Shown in pieces: positions 8,609 through 17,932 of a DNA stretch of 64,000 nucleotides. The first letter of the stretch is position 1, and the number at the start of each line of letters is the position of its first letter. The notes under the pieces were generated by a model. That model did not search any database. It was not told the origin of the DNA and saw nothing but the letters and a program-made list of their open reading frames with translations. The DNA lies in NCBI RefSeq assembly GCF_014784055.1, contig NZ_CP061813.1:149501-213500 (forward strand), written 5' to 3'. Source of the stretch: Polaribacter haliotis (GTDB taxonomy: Bacteria > Bacteroidota > Bacteroidia > Flavobacteriales > Flavobacteriaceae). Made by a program: the position numbers and the translations under genes.

Positions 8609-11600
8609 TTAAAAGTTAATATTTATACCAAATGTAAAAGTTCTTGCAACTGGAGTTTCACCAGATTGATGTCCGAATGTTATTGGTCCTGCATAATTAC
8701 TAGAACTAGATGTATCTACACCTTCTGGATTATAAGAGGTATAATTATCTCCAAAAATGTATAATAAATTAGTAGCTGCAGTATATACTCTAACTGAGTT
8801 TAAACCAACTTTTTGCGCTATAGAATCATCAAGAGTATAGCCAAAAGTTAAGTTCCTTAAAGCTAAAAAACCAGCGTCTTGTATAACAGCATCTGTCTTG
8901 TCTCTAGCTCTTGTATAAAATAATCCAGTAGCATCTTCTTTACCATCGCTATTAGCATCAAAACTACTACGTAATCTTCCTCCCCAATTAGAACCGTTAT
9001 ATAATGGATCTACATTGTAAACGATTCCACCATGACTTCCTTGAAATTGTAAACTTAAATCAAAATTCTTGTAAGAAAAATTATGATTCATACCCCAGTA
9101 AAAATCAGGTGTGTTTGTTCCTTGTTTTACTAAATCTCCACCCTCAGCTACAGTTTTTGTAGCATCTATTTTACCATCACCATTTTGATCCACTACATAA
9201 ACTTCTCCACTAGAATTACCAATTACATCTAATGGATTTATCATGTGTTTTTCTGCAACCCATCCAGTTGTTTCTAATGTCCATAACTCACCAATTTCTC
9301 CACCTACATAATTTCTATAAACTGCAGCTCTTCCAGAAGTACCATAATTTGTAACATCTGGTAATTGAGATAAACTACCTAAATCAGTAATTTTAGTATT
9401 TACTGTTGATAAATTTGCACCCATATTCCATGAGAAATTGTCGTTATTTATTAACCTTGCACCTAATTCAAATTCTAAACCAGAACTTTCAACATCTCCA
9501 GAATTTAGTCTTATTGAATTTCTTCCAAAAATATTAGAAACACTTTGATTGATTAAAATGTCTTCAATATCAGAAGTATAATAGTCTAATCCTAAAGTAA
9601 AGCGATTATCTATAAAACCGAAATCCACTCCAAAGTTTGTCTCAGTATTTGTTTGCCAAGTTAAATCTGGGTTTGCTAAATCATTTGGTATATTATATGC
9701 GTTACCTAAAACAGAAGTTCCTGCATTTATAAAGCTTAATGCATTGTGGAATCCTAAATCTGAAACCGTTCCTAATGACCCATAACTAATTCTTGGCTTT
9801 AGTTTACTTATAATTCCTTCTTGATTGAAAAAAGCTTCATTATGAACATTCCATCCTGCTGAAAAAGCTGGGAATATCTCATATTTATTATTAGCTCCAA
9901 AACGAGAATCACCATCTCTTCTTATGGAAGCTGATACTAAATAACGATCGTCATAAGCATAAGCAACTCTTCCAAAAACACTTTTTCTGTGATTAATTTC
10001 TTCTCTTTCTGTTACAACTGTATTTGCGTTTCCTAACAATGCATAATTTAAAGGTTCACCAAGAAGTTGGGTTACATTATTTCCTGCAATTGAAACTCCT
10101 GAAATATAATTTTTTTGAAATTCCATACCTATCAATGCAGATATATCATGTTTATCATTAATTACTTTTGTGTAGTTTAATGTAGTTTCACTTAATACAG
10201 AATATCTTTTTAACTCTTGTTGGTTCAAGTACGTATCTTCTAAATCTCCATTATTATCACCACCAACTAAATAATGCTGATTTGCTTGCGTGTCTCTGAA
10301 ATCTCCACCTAAAACAGTTTTTATATTTAACCCGTCTAAAATATTATATTCCAAATAAGAACTAACATTCGCAAAATACTCTTTTTGTGTATTTGATTTG
10401 TTATCAATTAAAGATGCAGTACCTGGGTTACTAGAACCTCCAATACCATTACCAGCTCTTCCATAATGCCAATCCCAAGCAGGGTCACCAGCTTGTAAAT
10501 CATAAATACTTCGTGCACCATGAGTACCTGGAATATCAAATCCTGGTCTTCCAGCATCGAATGCTGTAAAGCCATTCACACCACCTTGTCTACTAACTCT
10601 AAGTCCTAAGGCTTTATGTCTTGCTTCTAATTCTTTAACAAATGCAATAGATGCATCAGTATGATAAATAGGGTGGATGCTTGCTCCTCTTAATATATCT
10701 CTCAAATCATGTTCTAATGCAGAACTATTAGAAGTATATCCATTAAAACTTAACCCTGCCTTAAACTTATCGCCTAATTTAGTATCTGCGCTTAAACGTG
10801 CGTTAATTCTTTCGAAATCTTGTGTTACTGTAATGCCATCAACATTTTGATATCCTAAAGACGCAAAAAAGGTTGAAGTATCACTACCTCCACTAGCACT
10901 AAAGTTATGACTTTGAGTACTACCTCCATCAAAAACATAATCTTCAATAGCCACAACATCTGGAGCATTGTTATAACCCCATAATTTATAGTCTACATAA
11001 CCTGGAGCCGAAGCTTCTAACTCAGAAACATCCCAATTACCATTAGCAATTTGTTCTTCAGCATGTTTACCCCATTGATTAGCGGTCATGTTTATATTAT
11101 CTCTATATTTTTCTGAAAAACTAGTATATGCATCATAGCTAAACTTAACTTTACCTGATTTACCTTTTTTAGAAGTTATCAAAATAACACCATTTGCTCC
11201 TCTAGAACCATAAATAGCAGCAGAAGCCGCATCTTTTAAAACTTCTAAACTTTCAATATCATTAGGATTTACAGTAGCTAGAGTTCCAGAAATAGGATAT
11301 CCATCTACAACAATTAGTGGATTTGAATTTCCAGTAATAGACGAAGCAGCTCTAATTGCAATTTTTGGATCTGCACCAGGGTTTCCACTTTGATTTTGAA
11401 TAAAAACACCGGGTAATTTACCTGCTAAAGCTTCATCTACACGTGCAGTTTGTACAGCAGCAATATCTTTACCTGTTACCTTTGCTATAGCACCTGTAAG
11501 ATGTGATTTTTTTCTTGTACCATAACCAACAACTACAATTTCATCTAATTCACTAGCATCTTGTACTAAAGAAACGTTAACTGTTTTTTGGTTTCCTATT

Positions 11601-11854
11601 GTAATTTTTTGTATAGTAAATCCAAGATAAGAAAATTGCAAAACATCTCCACTCTTAACTGTTAAGGAATAGTTTCCATCAAAATCTGTTTCTGTTCCTT
11701 TATTAGTTCCTTCTATAATTATAGAAACACCAGGAAGTAATTCGTTGTCTGCTTTGGAAGTTACAGTACCTTTTACGGTGTAACTACCTTGTGCAAAAAG
11801 ACAAACGTTCATTAACAATGCTACTAACAATGTTATTCTAAGTTTTAATTTCAT
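8609..11854 (-). CDS. SusC/RagA-family TonB-dependent transporter
   Basis: 1081 residues: signal peptide to about 22, a carboxypeptidase-regulatory-like domain (about 24-100), a TonB box region DEIVVVGYGT, a plug with LEVLKDAASAAIYGSRGANG, and a 22-strand barrel ending in FTFGININF. It imports oligosaccharides across the outer membrane with its SusD partner. The leader from the promoter at about 12052 is long (roughly 190 nt). The upstream operator is unusual in mixing GC-type and AT-type units, so this importer may respond to both regulators. It is a paralog of the alginate SusC at 46691, sharing the KDAASAAIYGSRGANGVILIT core. Confidence 0.95.
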   Translation of the reverse strand: MKLKLRITLLVALLMNVCLFAQGSYTVKGTVTSKADNELLPGVSIIIEGTNKGTETDFDGNYSLTVKSGDVLQFSYLGFTIQKITIGNQKTVNVSLVQDASELDEIVVVGYGTRKKSHLTGAIAKVTGKDIAAVQTARVDEALAGKLPGVFIQNQSGNPGADPKIAIRAASSITGNSNPLIVVDGYPISGTLATVNPNDIESLEVLKDAASAAIYGSRGANGVILITSKKGKSGKVKFSYDAYTSFSEKYRDNINMTANQWGKHAEEQIANGNWDVSELEASAPGYVDYKLWGYNNAPDVVAIEDYVFDGGSTQSHNFSASGGSDTSTFFASLGYQNVDGITVTQDFERINARLSADTKLGDKFKAGLSFNGYTSNSSALEHDLRDILRGASIHPIYHTDASIAFVKELEARHKALGLRVSRQGGVNGFTAFDAGRPGFDIPGTHGARSIYDLQAGDPAWDWHYGRAGNGIGGSSNPGTASLIDNKSNTQKEYFANVSSYLEYNILDGLNIKTVLGGDFRDTQANQHYLVGGDNNGDLEDTYLNQQELKRYSVLSETTLNYTKVINDKHDISALIGMEFQKNYISGVSIAGNNVTQLLGEPLNYALLGNANTVVTEREEINHRKSVFGRVAYAYDDRYLVSASIRRDGDSRFGANNKYEIFPAFSAGWNVHNEAFFNQEGIISKLKPRISYGSLGTVSDLGFHNALSFINAGTSVLGNAYNIPNDLANPDLTWQTNTETNFGVDFGFIDNRFTLGLDYYTSDIEDILINQSVSNIFGRNSIRLNSGDVESSGLEFELGARLINNDNFSWNMGANLSTVNTKITDLGSLSQLPDVTNYGTSGRAAVYRNYVGGEIGELWTLETTGWVAEKHMINPLDVIGNSSGEVYVVDQNGDGKIDATKTVAEGGDLVKQGTNTPDFYWGMNHNFSYKNFDLSLQFQGSHGGIVYNVDPLYNGSNWGGRLRSSFDANSDGKEDATGLFYTRARDKTDAVIQDAGFLALRNLTFGYTLDDSIAQKVGLNSVRVYTAATNLLYIFGDNYTSYNPEGVDTSSSSNYAGPITFGHQSGETPVARTFTFGININF

Positions 11855-12016
11855 TTTTGATTGTTTTTATTTAATATTTGATAAATTATTATTTTCTCTT
11901 TTCAATTTTGATTTTTTTTAATTCGATTTAAAAAAATGGGGTGCTAATTTATATTCACACCTAGTATTAGAAGTAATTTTCATTTCATAAACTTATCGTT
12001 TTTGGTTATATTTTAA
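11855..12016. other. Long 5' leader / upstream region of the SusC gene
   Basis: AT-rich leader between the operator at 12017-12059 and the SusC start. No ORF and no strong hairpin recognised. The rest of the gap up to 12211 (12060-12211) is also featureless to my eye. Confidence 0.4.
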
Positions 12017-12059
12017 TTGGTTAACTAGATTGGTAAACCAATCTGGCGCACCAAATATA
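12017..12059 (-). promoter_or_regulatory. Promoter with mixed GC/AT triple GntR operator for SusCD
   Basis: On the minus strand TATATTTG (plus 12052-12059) is followed by three 12-bp units at exact 13-bp spacing. Plus-strand readings are CTGGCGCACCAA (12043-12054), TTGGTAAACCAA (12030-12041) and a degenerate TTGGTTAACTAG (12017-12028). The unit nearest the -7 box is GC-type and the others AT-type, the only such mix in the window. Confidence 0.82.
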
Positions 12060-12211
12060 TGTTAAAAAAATGTTACTACAAAATAAAAAAGGTAAAATAG
12101 AATAGTATTAAGTTAATTAAACATAGAATACTTTAAATATTTGATATGAAATTATTTGAATTTTATAAAATTTTATCTAAGTCAACTTTAAATAATAATT
12201 TTTTGTAAAAT

Positions 12212-13429
12212 TTACCAATTCCACAGAGTGCCATCTTCTAATCTATTAACGGGTAAATAAGATCTTTTATATGGATATTTTTTTGCAGCTTCTTCATCAA
12301 ACTCTACACCCAAACCAGGTTTATCTTCCATATAAAGAAGCCCTTCTTTTATCTCAACATCATATTTAAAGACTTCATTTAATTTTTCAGTTCCAAATCC
12401 TATAAATTCTTGAATACCAAAATTTGGTACCCAAAGATTAAAGTTCATTTGAGCCATAAAACAAATAGGAGATTGGTCTGGAGCTCCATGAGGTGCCATA
12501 CGAACATGATGCATGTCAGCAAAATCTGAAATCTTTCTTAACGGAGTAATACCACCTCCATGAGAAACTGCAGTACGTAGATAATCTATCCATTGATTTT
12601 CAATTAAAACTTTTGCATCCCAAACTGTGCTAAATATTTCTCCAACTGCCAATGGAACAACAGTATGTTCTCTAACAATTTTATATCCTTGTGGGTTTTC
12701 AGATGTTACAGTATCTTCCATAAAAAGAAGATTGTAAGGTTCTAAAAGCTTACCTAATCTAGATGCTTCAATTGGAGTTAATCTACTGTGAACATCATGA
12801 CATAAACCAATCTCATATCCAAAACGTTCACGAGCTTGTTTAAATAGTTCAGGAATAAAATTCATGTACTTAGAAGTAGACCATTGTTGTTCTGGTGGTA
12901 AAGGTCTATCTCCTTGTAATTCGTAGTAATTTTTTTTACCTTCCAAAGTTCCATATGTACCTTTAAGGTTAGGAATAGAACATTGTAATCTAACAACTTT
13001 GTAACCTTGATTTATCATTGTTCCTAAATTGTTAAGAACCTCATCAATGGTTTCACCATTAGCATGACCATAAACAGTAACTCCTTTTCTACTTTTACCA
13101 CCAAGTAATTGGTAAACTGGCATGTTGGCTTTTTTACCTTTTATATCCCAAAGTGCCATATCTATGGCTCCAATAGCGGTCATAGTTACTGGGCCTTTTC
13201 GCCAATAAGCTCCTTTGTATAAATATTGCCAAATATCTTCTATTTGACTTGCATCTTTACCTATTAAACATGGCGCAATATGTTCCTCTAGATAAGTTGC
13301 TACAGCCATTTCTCTACCATTTAGAGTTGCATCTCCTATTCCATAAATACCTTCTTCTGTAGTGATTTTTATAGTTACAAAATTACGTCCAGGAGAACAA
13401 ACAAATACTTTTATATCTTTAATTTTCAT
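12212..13429 (-). CDS. manD: D-mannonate dehydratase, enolase superfamily (ManD/RspA type)
   Basis: 405 residues, the usual ManD length. Present are the N-terminal capping domain (VTIKITTEEGIYGIGDATLNGRE), ALWDIKGK, HDVHSRLTP with the family's catalytic-loop His/Arg, ED and GE metal-ligand motifs (LLFMEDT, AVGEIF), and MAPHGAPDQSP. The C-terminal end RLEDGTLWNW is characteristic. The enzyme dehydrates D-mannonate to 2-keto-3-deoxygluconate. Some members of this subgroup act poorly or on D-gluconate, so the substrate is not certain. Its ATG follows the stop codon of the symporter gene without a gap, which indicates co-translation. It is not homologous to UxuA at 27872, which catalyses the same reaction. 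Confidence 0.9.
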   Translation of the reverse strand: MKIKDIKVFVCSPGRNFVTIKITTEEGIYGIGDATLNGREMAVATYLEEHIAPCLIGKDASQIEDIWQYLYKGAYWRKGPVTMTAIGAIDMALWDIKGKKANMPVYQLLGGKSRKGVTVYGHANGETIDEVLNNLGTMINQGYKVVRLQCSIPNLKGTYGTLEGKKNYYELQGDRPLPPEQQWSTSKYMNFIPELFKQARERFGYEIGLCHDVHSRLTPIEASRLGKLLEPYNLLFMEDTVTSENPQGYKIVREHTVVPLAVGEIFSTVWDAKVLIENQWIDYLRTAVSHGGGITPLRKISDFADMHHVRMAPHGAPDQSPICFMAQMNFNLWVPNFGIQEFIGFGTEKLNEVFKYDVEIKEGLLYMEDKPGLGVEFDEEAAKKYPYKRSYLPVNRLEDGTLWNW

Positions 13430-15193
13430 TTAGATTTTGTCTTTTAATTTTTTATAATTCTTTTTAAATATAAAACCTACTATAAGCATTATTCCACCTA
13501 TAAAAACAAAACAAAGTCTTCCAGTAAGATCATTAGGAATAAAAACGAGTAAAGAAAGAAATGTACCATAAACCAAACACATATTTCCTAAAATCATATA
13601 CTGCTGAGCATCATTACCTTTATGTCCATTTTCTTTTTCATAATCAATAGGTGTGTTTATTTTTACAAAAAACTTTTCTACATCTTTATGATATTTTTCT
13701 GGTGAGGTGTTTCTAAACTTTCTTGCTCCTAAAAACCAAGCACTACAAAACACAATTACTGCAAATACATTTGAGAAGAACATTACATCAATCAATTCAC
13801 GTTTAGACCAAGGTTTATCAACTCCGATAAATTCTAATAAAGCTTCTGGGCCAATATGTGTTTGTATGATATAGGAAATTAGCATTCCTAATAAAACTGT
13901 AGACCAACCTGCCCATCTTGGTGTATCTTGATAAATAATACCCCAAGTTAAAGGAATCATAAACGGAAGAGATATCATTGCTCCAAGTCGCATATTAATA
14001 TCGAAAAGATTTATGCCTTCCAATTCACTAAAGAAAATAGCCGATAAAATAACCAATCCTCCCAGAACAACTGTAGTGATCATGGATACTCTAAATAGTT
14101 CTTTATCATTTGCTGATTTTCTAAGAATTGGTTTATAAAAATTTCTTACAAAAATACCAGCATTACGATTTAATGTACTGTCCATAGAAGACATGGTTGC
14201 TGCGAAAATTGCACATATCATTATTCCAATCATACCAACTGGAAGTAACTCAATTCCCATGGCTAAATAAACACCATCTACAGCTTTTTCTCCTAAAGGT
14301 TTTAAAGAATCTACAGCAGACAAATCTGGAAACAAAATAGATGCAGCCATTGGTGGAATAAACCAAACAAATGTAATTGTGAAAAATAATATGGATGCCA
14401 TTAAAGAAGCTTTTTTTGCTTGATTAGAATCTTTAACTGCTAAAAAACGATACCCATCGTTTGTATTGTTTACAGAAAAAAACTGTTTAGAAAATGAGGC
14501 AATTACCCAAAGCCAAACAATCTTACTATCTGCTAATTCGGACCAATTATATTGAGAAGTTGGTAATTTATCTATAAAATCACCTACACCACCAACTTCA
14601 CGTAAAGATAAAAATGCCATTACAAATGCTACAGGTACCATAATCATTAATTGCATAAAATCACTTGCAACAACAGCCCATGAACCACCTAATAAGGATA
14701 TTATTAGTACGGTTATTCCAACTGAAATCACAGTCATTTCCATACTAACTCCAAATACTGTAGATATTATAATTCCTAAACTATATAGCCAAACACCTCC
14801 ATGAATTACTCCAAAAGGTACAACCATCCATGTAAAAAATTGTTCATTTGCTTTTCCAAAACGTTCTCTTACCACTTCAATAGCTGTAACAGCTCTAGTT
14901 TGTCTAAATCGTTTGGAAAAATAGAGGTAACTAATAAAGAAACCAACCCCATTTGCCATATAAACTACAAAAACAAAAGTTCCAGTTTCATATGCTTTTC
15001 CTGCAGCACCTGTATATGTTACTGCGCTAATAAAAGACATAAAAGTTGTTGCGCCAACAAGCCACCAAAGCATACTACCCCCTCCTCTAAAATAGTCACT
15101 AGTGTTTTTATTCATCCTTTTAAAAACAACTCCAACAACTATCATAAGCAAAAAGTAAGCTGCGATAACCATATTATCATAAAATGTAATCAT
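13430..15193 (-). CDS. Sodium:solute symporter (SSS family), probable sugar-acid importer
   Basis: 587 residues with about 14 membrane segments. It has the SSS N-terminal pattern SDYFRGGGSMLWWLVGATTFMSFISAVTYTGAAG and the conserved SSMDSTLNRNAGIFVRNFY. SSS carriers couple sodium entry to uptake of sugars, sialic acid or carboxylates at the inner membrane. It is the first gene of a two-gene operon with ManD under a GC-type operator, so mannonate or a related aldonate or uronate is the likely cargo (inference). It is a clear paralog of the symporter at 16181; both share the SDYFRGGG motif. Confidence 0.9.
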   Translation of the reverse strand: MITFYDNMVIAAYFLLMIVVGVVFKRMNKNTSDYFRGGGSMLWWLVGATTFMSFISAVTYTGAAGKAYETGTFVFVVYMANGVGFFISYLYFSKRFRQTRAVTAIEVVRERFGKANEQFFTWMVVPFGVIHGGVWLYSLGIIISTVFGVSMEMTVISVGITVLIISLLGGSWAVVASDFMQLMIMVPVAFVMAFLSLREVGGVGDFIDKLPTSQYNWSELADSKIVWLWVIASFSKQFFSVNNTNDGYRFLAVKDSNQAKKASLMASILFFTITFVWFIPPMAASILFPDLSAVDSLKPLGEKAVDGVYLAMGIELLPVGMIGIMICAIFAATMSSMDSTLNRNAGIFVRNFYKPILRKSANDKELFRVSMITTVVLGGLVILSAIFFSELEGINLFDINMRLGAMISLPFMIPLTWGIIYQDTPRWAGWSTVLLGMLISYIIQTHIGPEALLEFIGVDKPWSKRELIDVMFFSNVFAVIVFCSAWFLGARKFRNTSPEKYHKDVEKFFVKINTPIDYEKENGHKGNDAQQYMILGNMCLVYGTFLSLLVFIPNDLTGRLCFVFIGGIMLIVGFIFKKNYKKLKDKI

Positions 15194-15257
15194 ATTTTAT
15201 TAATTTTAAATTTTAATACTTATGTAATTAATGCACTATTTTTCATCGGTTTAATAC

Positions 15258-15286
15258 TGGTGCGCCAAACTGGTGCACCAAATATA
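15258..15286 (-). promoter_or_regulatory. Promoter with GC-type double GntR operator (symporter-manD operon)
   Basis: Minus-strand TATATTTG (plus 15279-15286) overlaps TGGTGCACCA (15271-15280). A second unit TGGTGCGCCA (15258-15267) is 13 bp away. Same geometry as at 550-580. Confidence 0.85.
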
Positions 15287-15318
15287 TAATTATTATTTTG
15301 CTTTCTTGTAATAAATAT

Positions 15319-16149
15319 TTATTTCTTAATAAGATTTTTAATAACATTGTCGATTGTATAATATTTTTTAGATTCTACAAAACCTATAGAAAAAGTTTGA
15401 GCTGTAGTTAGGTGTTTGGATGTTTTTTTTCCATTTTGTCGACCAAAACCAAGTACTGTCATATCTGGTCGGCTTATATAGTTATCAGGAAAATTATCAT
15501 TTTCATGATGTAAAACGTACAACATTCTCGATGAGTTTTTATCACCAAAAGCTATCCATTCTGGAGATGGTAAATCACCAAGAAAAGGTTCAGTAATTGG
15601 GTGTTGTTTATTGTCTAAAGATGAATACCAAAAATCTGTGTTATCCATTTTCCCACCTGGAACACCTTCGTATTGTACCCAATATTTATAACCTTTGCTT
15701 ATTTTTATCATAGAAAAATCGCAACGATCTGGATAGAAATCCCATAGTCCTTCCCATTTTTTATTATCCGAAATAAATTTAATACGAATATGTTTTTCAG
15801 ATTCTATCTCTACAATAGAATTCGATGGATCAGTTTTGGCATTCATAGCATGAAAATAACTGCCATCTTGCTTATGAATAGCATTTGGAAATCCTCGATA
15901 TTCGCCTTTATGACCAGAACCTGCTTTATTATGAAATCCAATCCAATCCACATTATCTTTATCAAGCATACTCGATAAACCGCCTCCATTTTTTTCTAAA
16001 TAATAGGTTGCTATGGGTGTTGATATAATATATGCAGGAACGTTACCAGCAGATTTATCTAAACCATTTGTAAGTTTTACTTTCTTATGATTACAAGAAT
16101 TTAAGCCTAGTATAAGAAATATAAAAAGAGATAGTTTTTTTATATACAT
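15319..16149 (-). CDS. Unrecognised lipoprotein, possible carbohydrate-active beta-sandwich protein
   Basis: 276 residues with lipobox LNSC (Cys19). I do not recognise the family. The opening ATYYLEKNGGGLSSMLDKDN recalls the N-terminal strands of mutarotase-like beta-sandwich domains found in glycoside hydrolases and lyases. Conserved-looking clusters rich in His, Arg and aromatics follow: HKGEYRGFPNAIH, DGSYFHAM, WVQYEGVPGG, MLYVLHHEND and FGFGR-like VLGFGRQ. This composition suits sugar binding. It is the last gene after a symporter (31 bp) and a Gfo oxidoreductase in a GC-type regulon, so a role on a uronic-acid oligomer is likely. Whether it is an enzyme or a binding protein is open. Confidence 0.55.
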   Translation of the reverse strand: MYIKKLSLFIFLILGLNSCNHKKVKLTNGLDKSAGNVPAYIISTPIATYYLEKNGGGLSSMLDKDNVDWIGFHNKAGSGHKGEYRGFPNAIHKQDGSYFHAMNAKTDPSNSIVEIESEKHIRIKFISDNKKWEGLWDFYPDRCDFSMIKISKGYKYWVQYEGVPGGKMDNTDFWYSSLDNKQHPITEPFLGDLPSPEWIAFGDKNSSRMLYVLHHENDNFPDNYISRPDMTVLGFGRQNGKKTSKHLTTAQTFSIGFVESKKYYTIDNVIKNLIKK

Positions 16150-16180
16150 AATGCAATCTTGATTATTAACTTGAAAACAT

Positions 16181-17920
16181 TTAATTTTTGGCGCTACGTT
16201 TTAATAAAAAACCAATACAGAAAATAATAATTGAACAAATTGCGAACATCATACGACCCCAAAAAGGATTTGGAATAAGAGCCATTAATAAAATTCCTGC
16301 ACTCATAACGATTACCATGTTACCTAATTTACGTCGTTGCTGAACATCGAATTCATCTTGTTGATTATCTGCAATAAAAGGAGTCTCTAAATTTTTAAAA
16401 AAACGATCTGTGCCAAGTTTATTTTTATCTTTTGCTTCTTTGTAAAATAATGATGTTGCCCAGAAAAATCCAGAAGTAATAAATACATGGCCAGCAATAG
16501 TAAGAATAATGTTCATATCAATAATTTCTCTCTGGGTAAGATTTTCAATCCCAAACATTGAAGCGCAAACTTCTGCAGTAAATACATTCATAACAAACCA
16601 AGAAACAAAAAAACCTACCACTATTGTAGCCCAAGGTGCCCATTGTGGAGTTTTTTTCACAATAATCCCTACTACTAGCGGAACCATCATTGGCAACTGA
16701 ACCATGGTAGAAACAGACATCATTAATTCAAACAAACTAAGTTCTTTTAGCGACGCGAAATAAAGGGCAGCTGTTATAACTCCAATTCCACTTATAAAAC
16801 TTACCAGTTGGCTAATTCGTAACAATTTCTTATCGCTGGTCTCTTTATTCCTTTTAGCTAAAAAAGGTTGATAGATACTTCGAATAAAAATTCCAGCATT
16901 TTTATTAAGGGCGGAATCCATTGAAGACATGGAAGCAGCAAAAAGACCAGCCATTAATAATCCAACAGTTCCTATTGGCATTGCGTTACGAGCAAATACT
17001 AAATATACAGCATCTGCTGCTTTATTGCCTAATTGGGAATAATCCGCTGCTGCATTTGGGTACAGAGTAGCTGCTGCCCAAGGAGGAATAAACCAAATAA
17101 TACTACCTACACCCATCAAAATCATAGCTAATAATGCAGCTTTACGAGCATTAATAGAGTCTTTTGCATTCAAAAATCTAAAAGAATCGTGAAGATTCAT
17201 CATTGTAATAATTTGTTTGGGCAGAAAGAATATAAAAGTTCCTAATAAAATTAAAGGATAGTTCATATTAGGGCCAATGAGAAAACCTCCAGGAAAGTTT
17301 TCAACTAAATTTACTGGGCCACCAACTTTTACTAAAGCTACTACTGCACAAGCTATAGAAACAACTGCAACAACCAAAGTTTGAACAAAATCTGAAGCAA
17401 CAACTCCCCAAGCACCAGAAAGTACTGATACGAAAAGTACAGTTAAACCAATACCTATAATAGTTATTGATATATCCGCATCAAAAACGGCGCTAGTAAA
17501 AACGCCTAATGCATTTAACCAAACACCTGCATTTAAAAATGAAAACATAATTAACGCCCATGAAAAGAACTGCTCATTTTGATCTCCAAATCTACCTTTT
17601 ATGGCTTGTGTAGGAGTGTCTACTCTCATTTGTCTAAATCGATGTGCAAAGTATGCCCATCCACAGAAGAAGGCAAAAGTATTACCAATATATACTGCAA
17701 CAATAGCAAAACCATCAGTAAAAGCTTTACCAGCTGCACCTGTAAACGTTACTGCTGAAAACTGTGCCATAAATGCAGTCGAGCCAACCATCCACCATAA
17801 CATTCTTCCACCTCCACGAAAATAATCACTAGTAGATTTACTTGCCATTCGTGAAAACACAATACCAATGGCAAGAATCAATATAAAATATAAGCCTATT
17901 ACTAAATAGTCATAAAACAT
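16181..17920 (-). CDS. Sodium:solute symporter (SSS family), second copy
   Basis: 579 residues with about 14 membrane segments and SSS hallmarks: STSDYFRGGGRMLWWMVGSTAFMAQFSAVTFTGAAG near the start and SSMDSALNKNAGIFIRSIYQ in the middle. A sodium-driven importer in the inner membrane. It lies 12 bp after the Gfo/Idh/MocA gene and 31 bp before the unknown lipoprotein, so the three form one unit. It differs enough from the copy at 13430 to suggest a different, related substrate. No substrate residues can be read. Confidence 0.9.
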   Translation of the reverse strand: MFYDYLVIGLYFILILAIGIVFSRMASKSTSDYFRGGGRMLWWMVGSTAFMAQFSAVTFTGAAGKAFTDGFAIVAVYIGNTFAFFCGWAYFAHRFRQMRVDTPTQAIKGRFGDQNEQFFSWALIMFSFLNAGVWLNALGVFTSAVFDADISITIIGIGLTVLFVSVLSGAWGVVASDFVQTLVVAVVSIACAVVALVKVGGPVNLVENFPGGFLIGPNMNYPLILLGTFIFFLPKQIITMMNLHDSFRFLNAKDSINARKAALLAMILMGVGSIIWFIPPWAAATLYPNAAADYSQLGNKAADAVYLVFARNAMPIGTVGLLMAGLFAASMSSMDSALNKNAGIFIRSIYQPFLAKRNKETSDKKLLRISQLVSFISGIGVITAALYFASLKELSLFELMMSVSTMVQLPMMVPLVVGIIVKKTPQWAPWATIVVGFFVSWFVMNVFTAEVCASMFGIENLTQREIIDMNIILTIAGHVFITSGFFWATSLFYKEAKDKNKLGTDRFFKNLETPFIADNQQDEFDVQQRRKLGNMVIVMSAGILLMALIPNPFWGRMMFAICSIIIFCIGFLLKRSAKN

Positions 17921-17932
17921 AGTTTTTGTTTT

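Noticed and set aside
14801..15289. 162-codon plus-strand ORF opposite the symporter gene
   Set aside because: It is the antisense shadow of the symporter's coding sequence; its Ser/Cys/Asn/Lys-rich composition is typical of such shadows and it has no family features.
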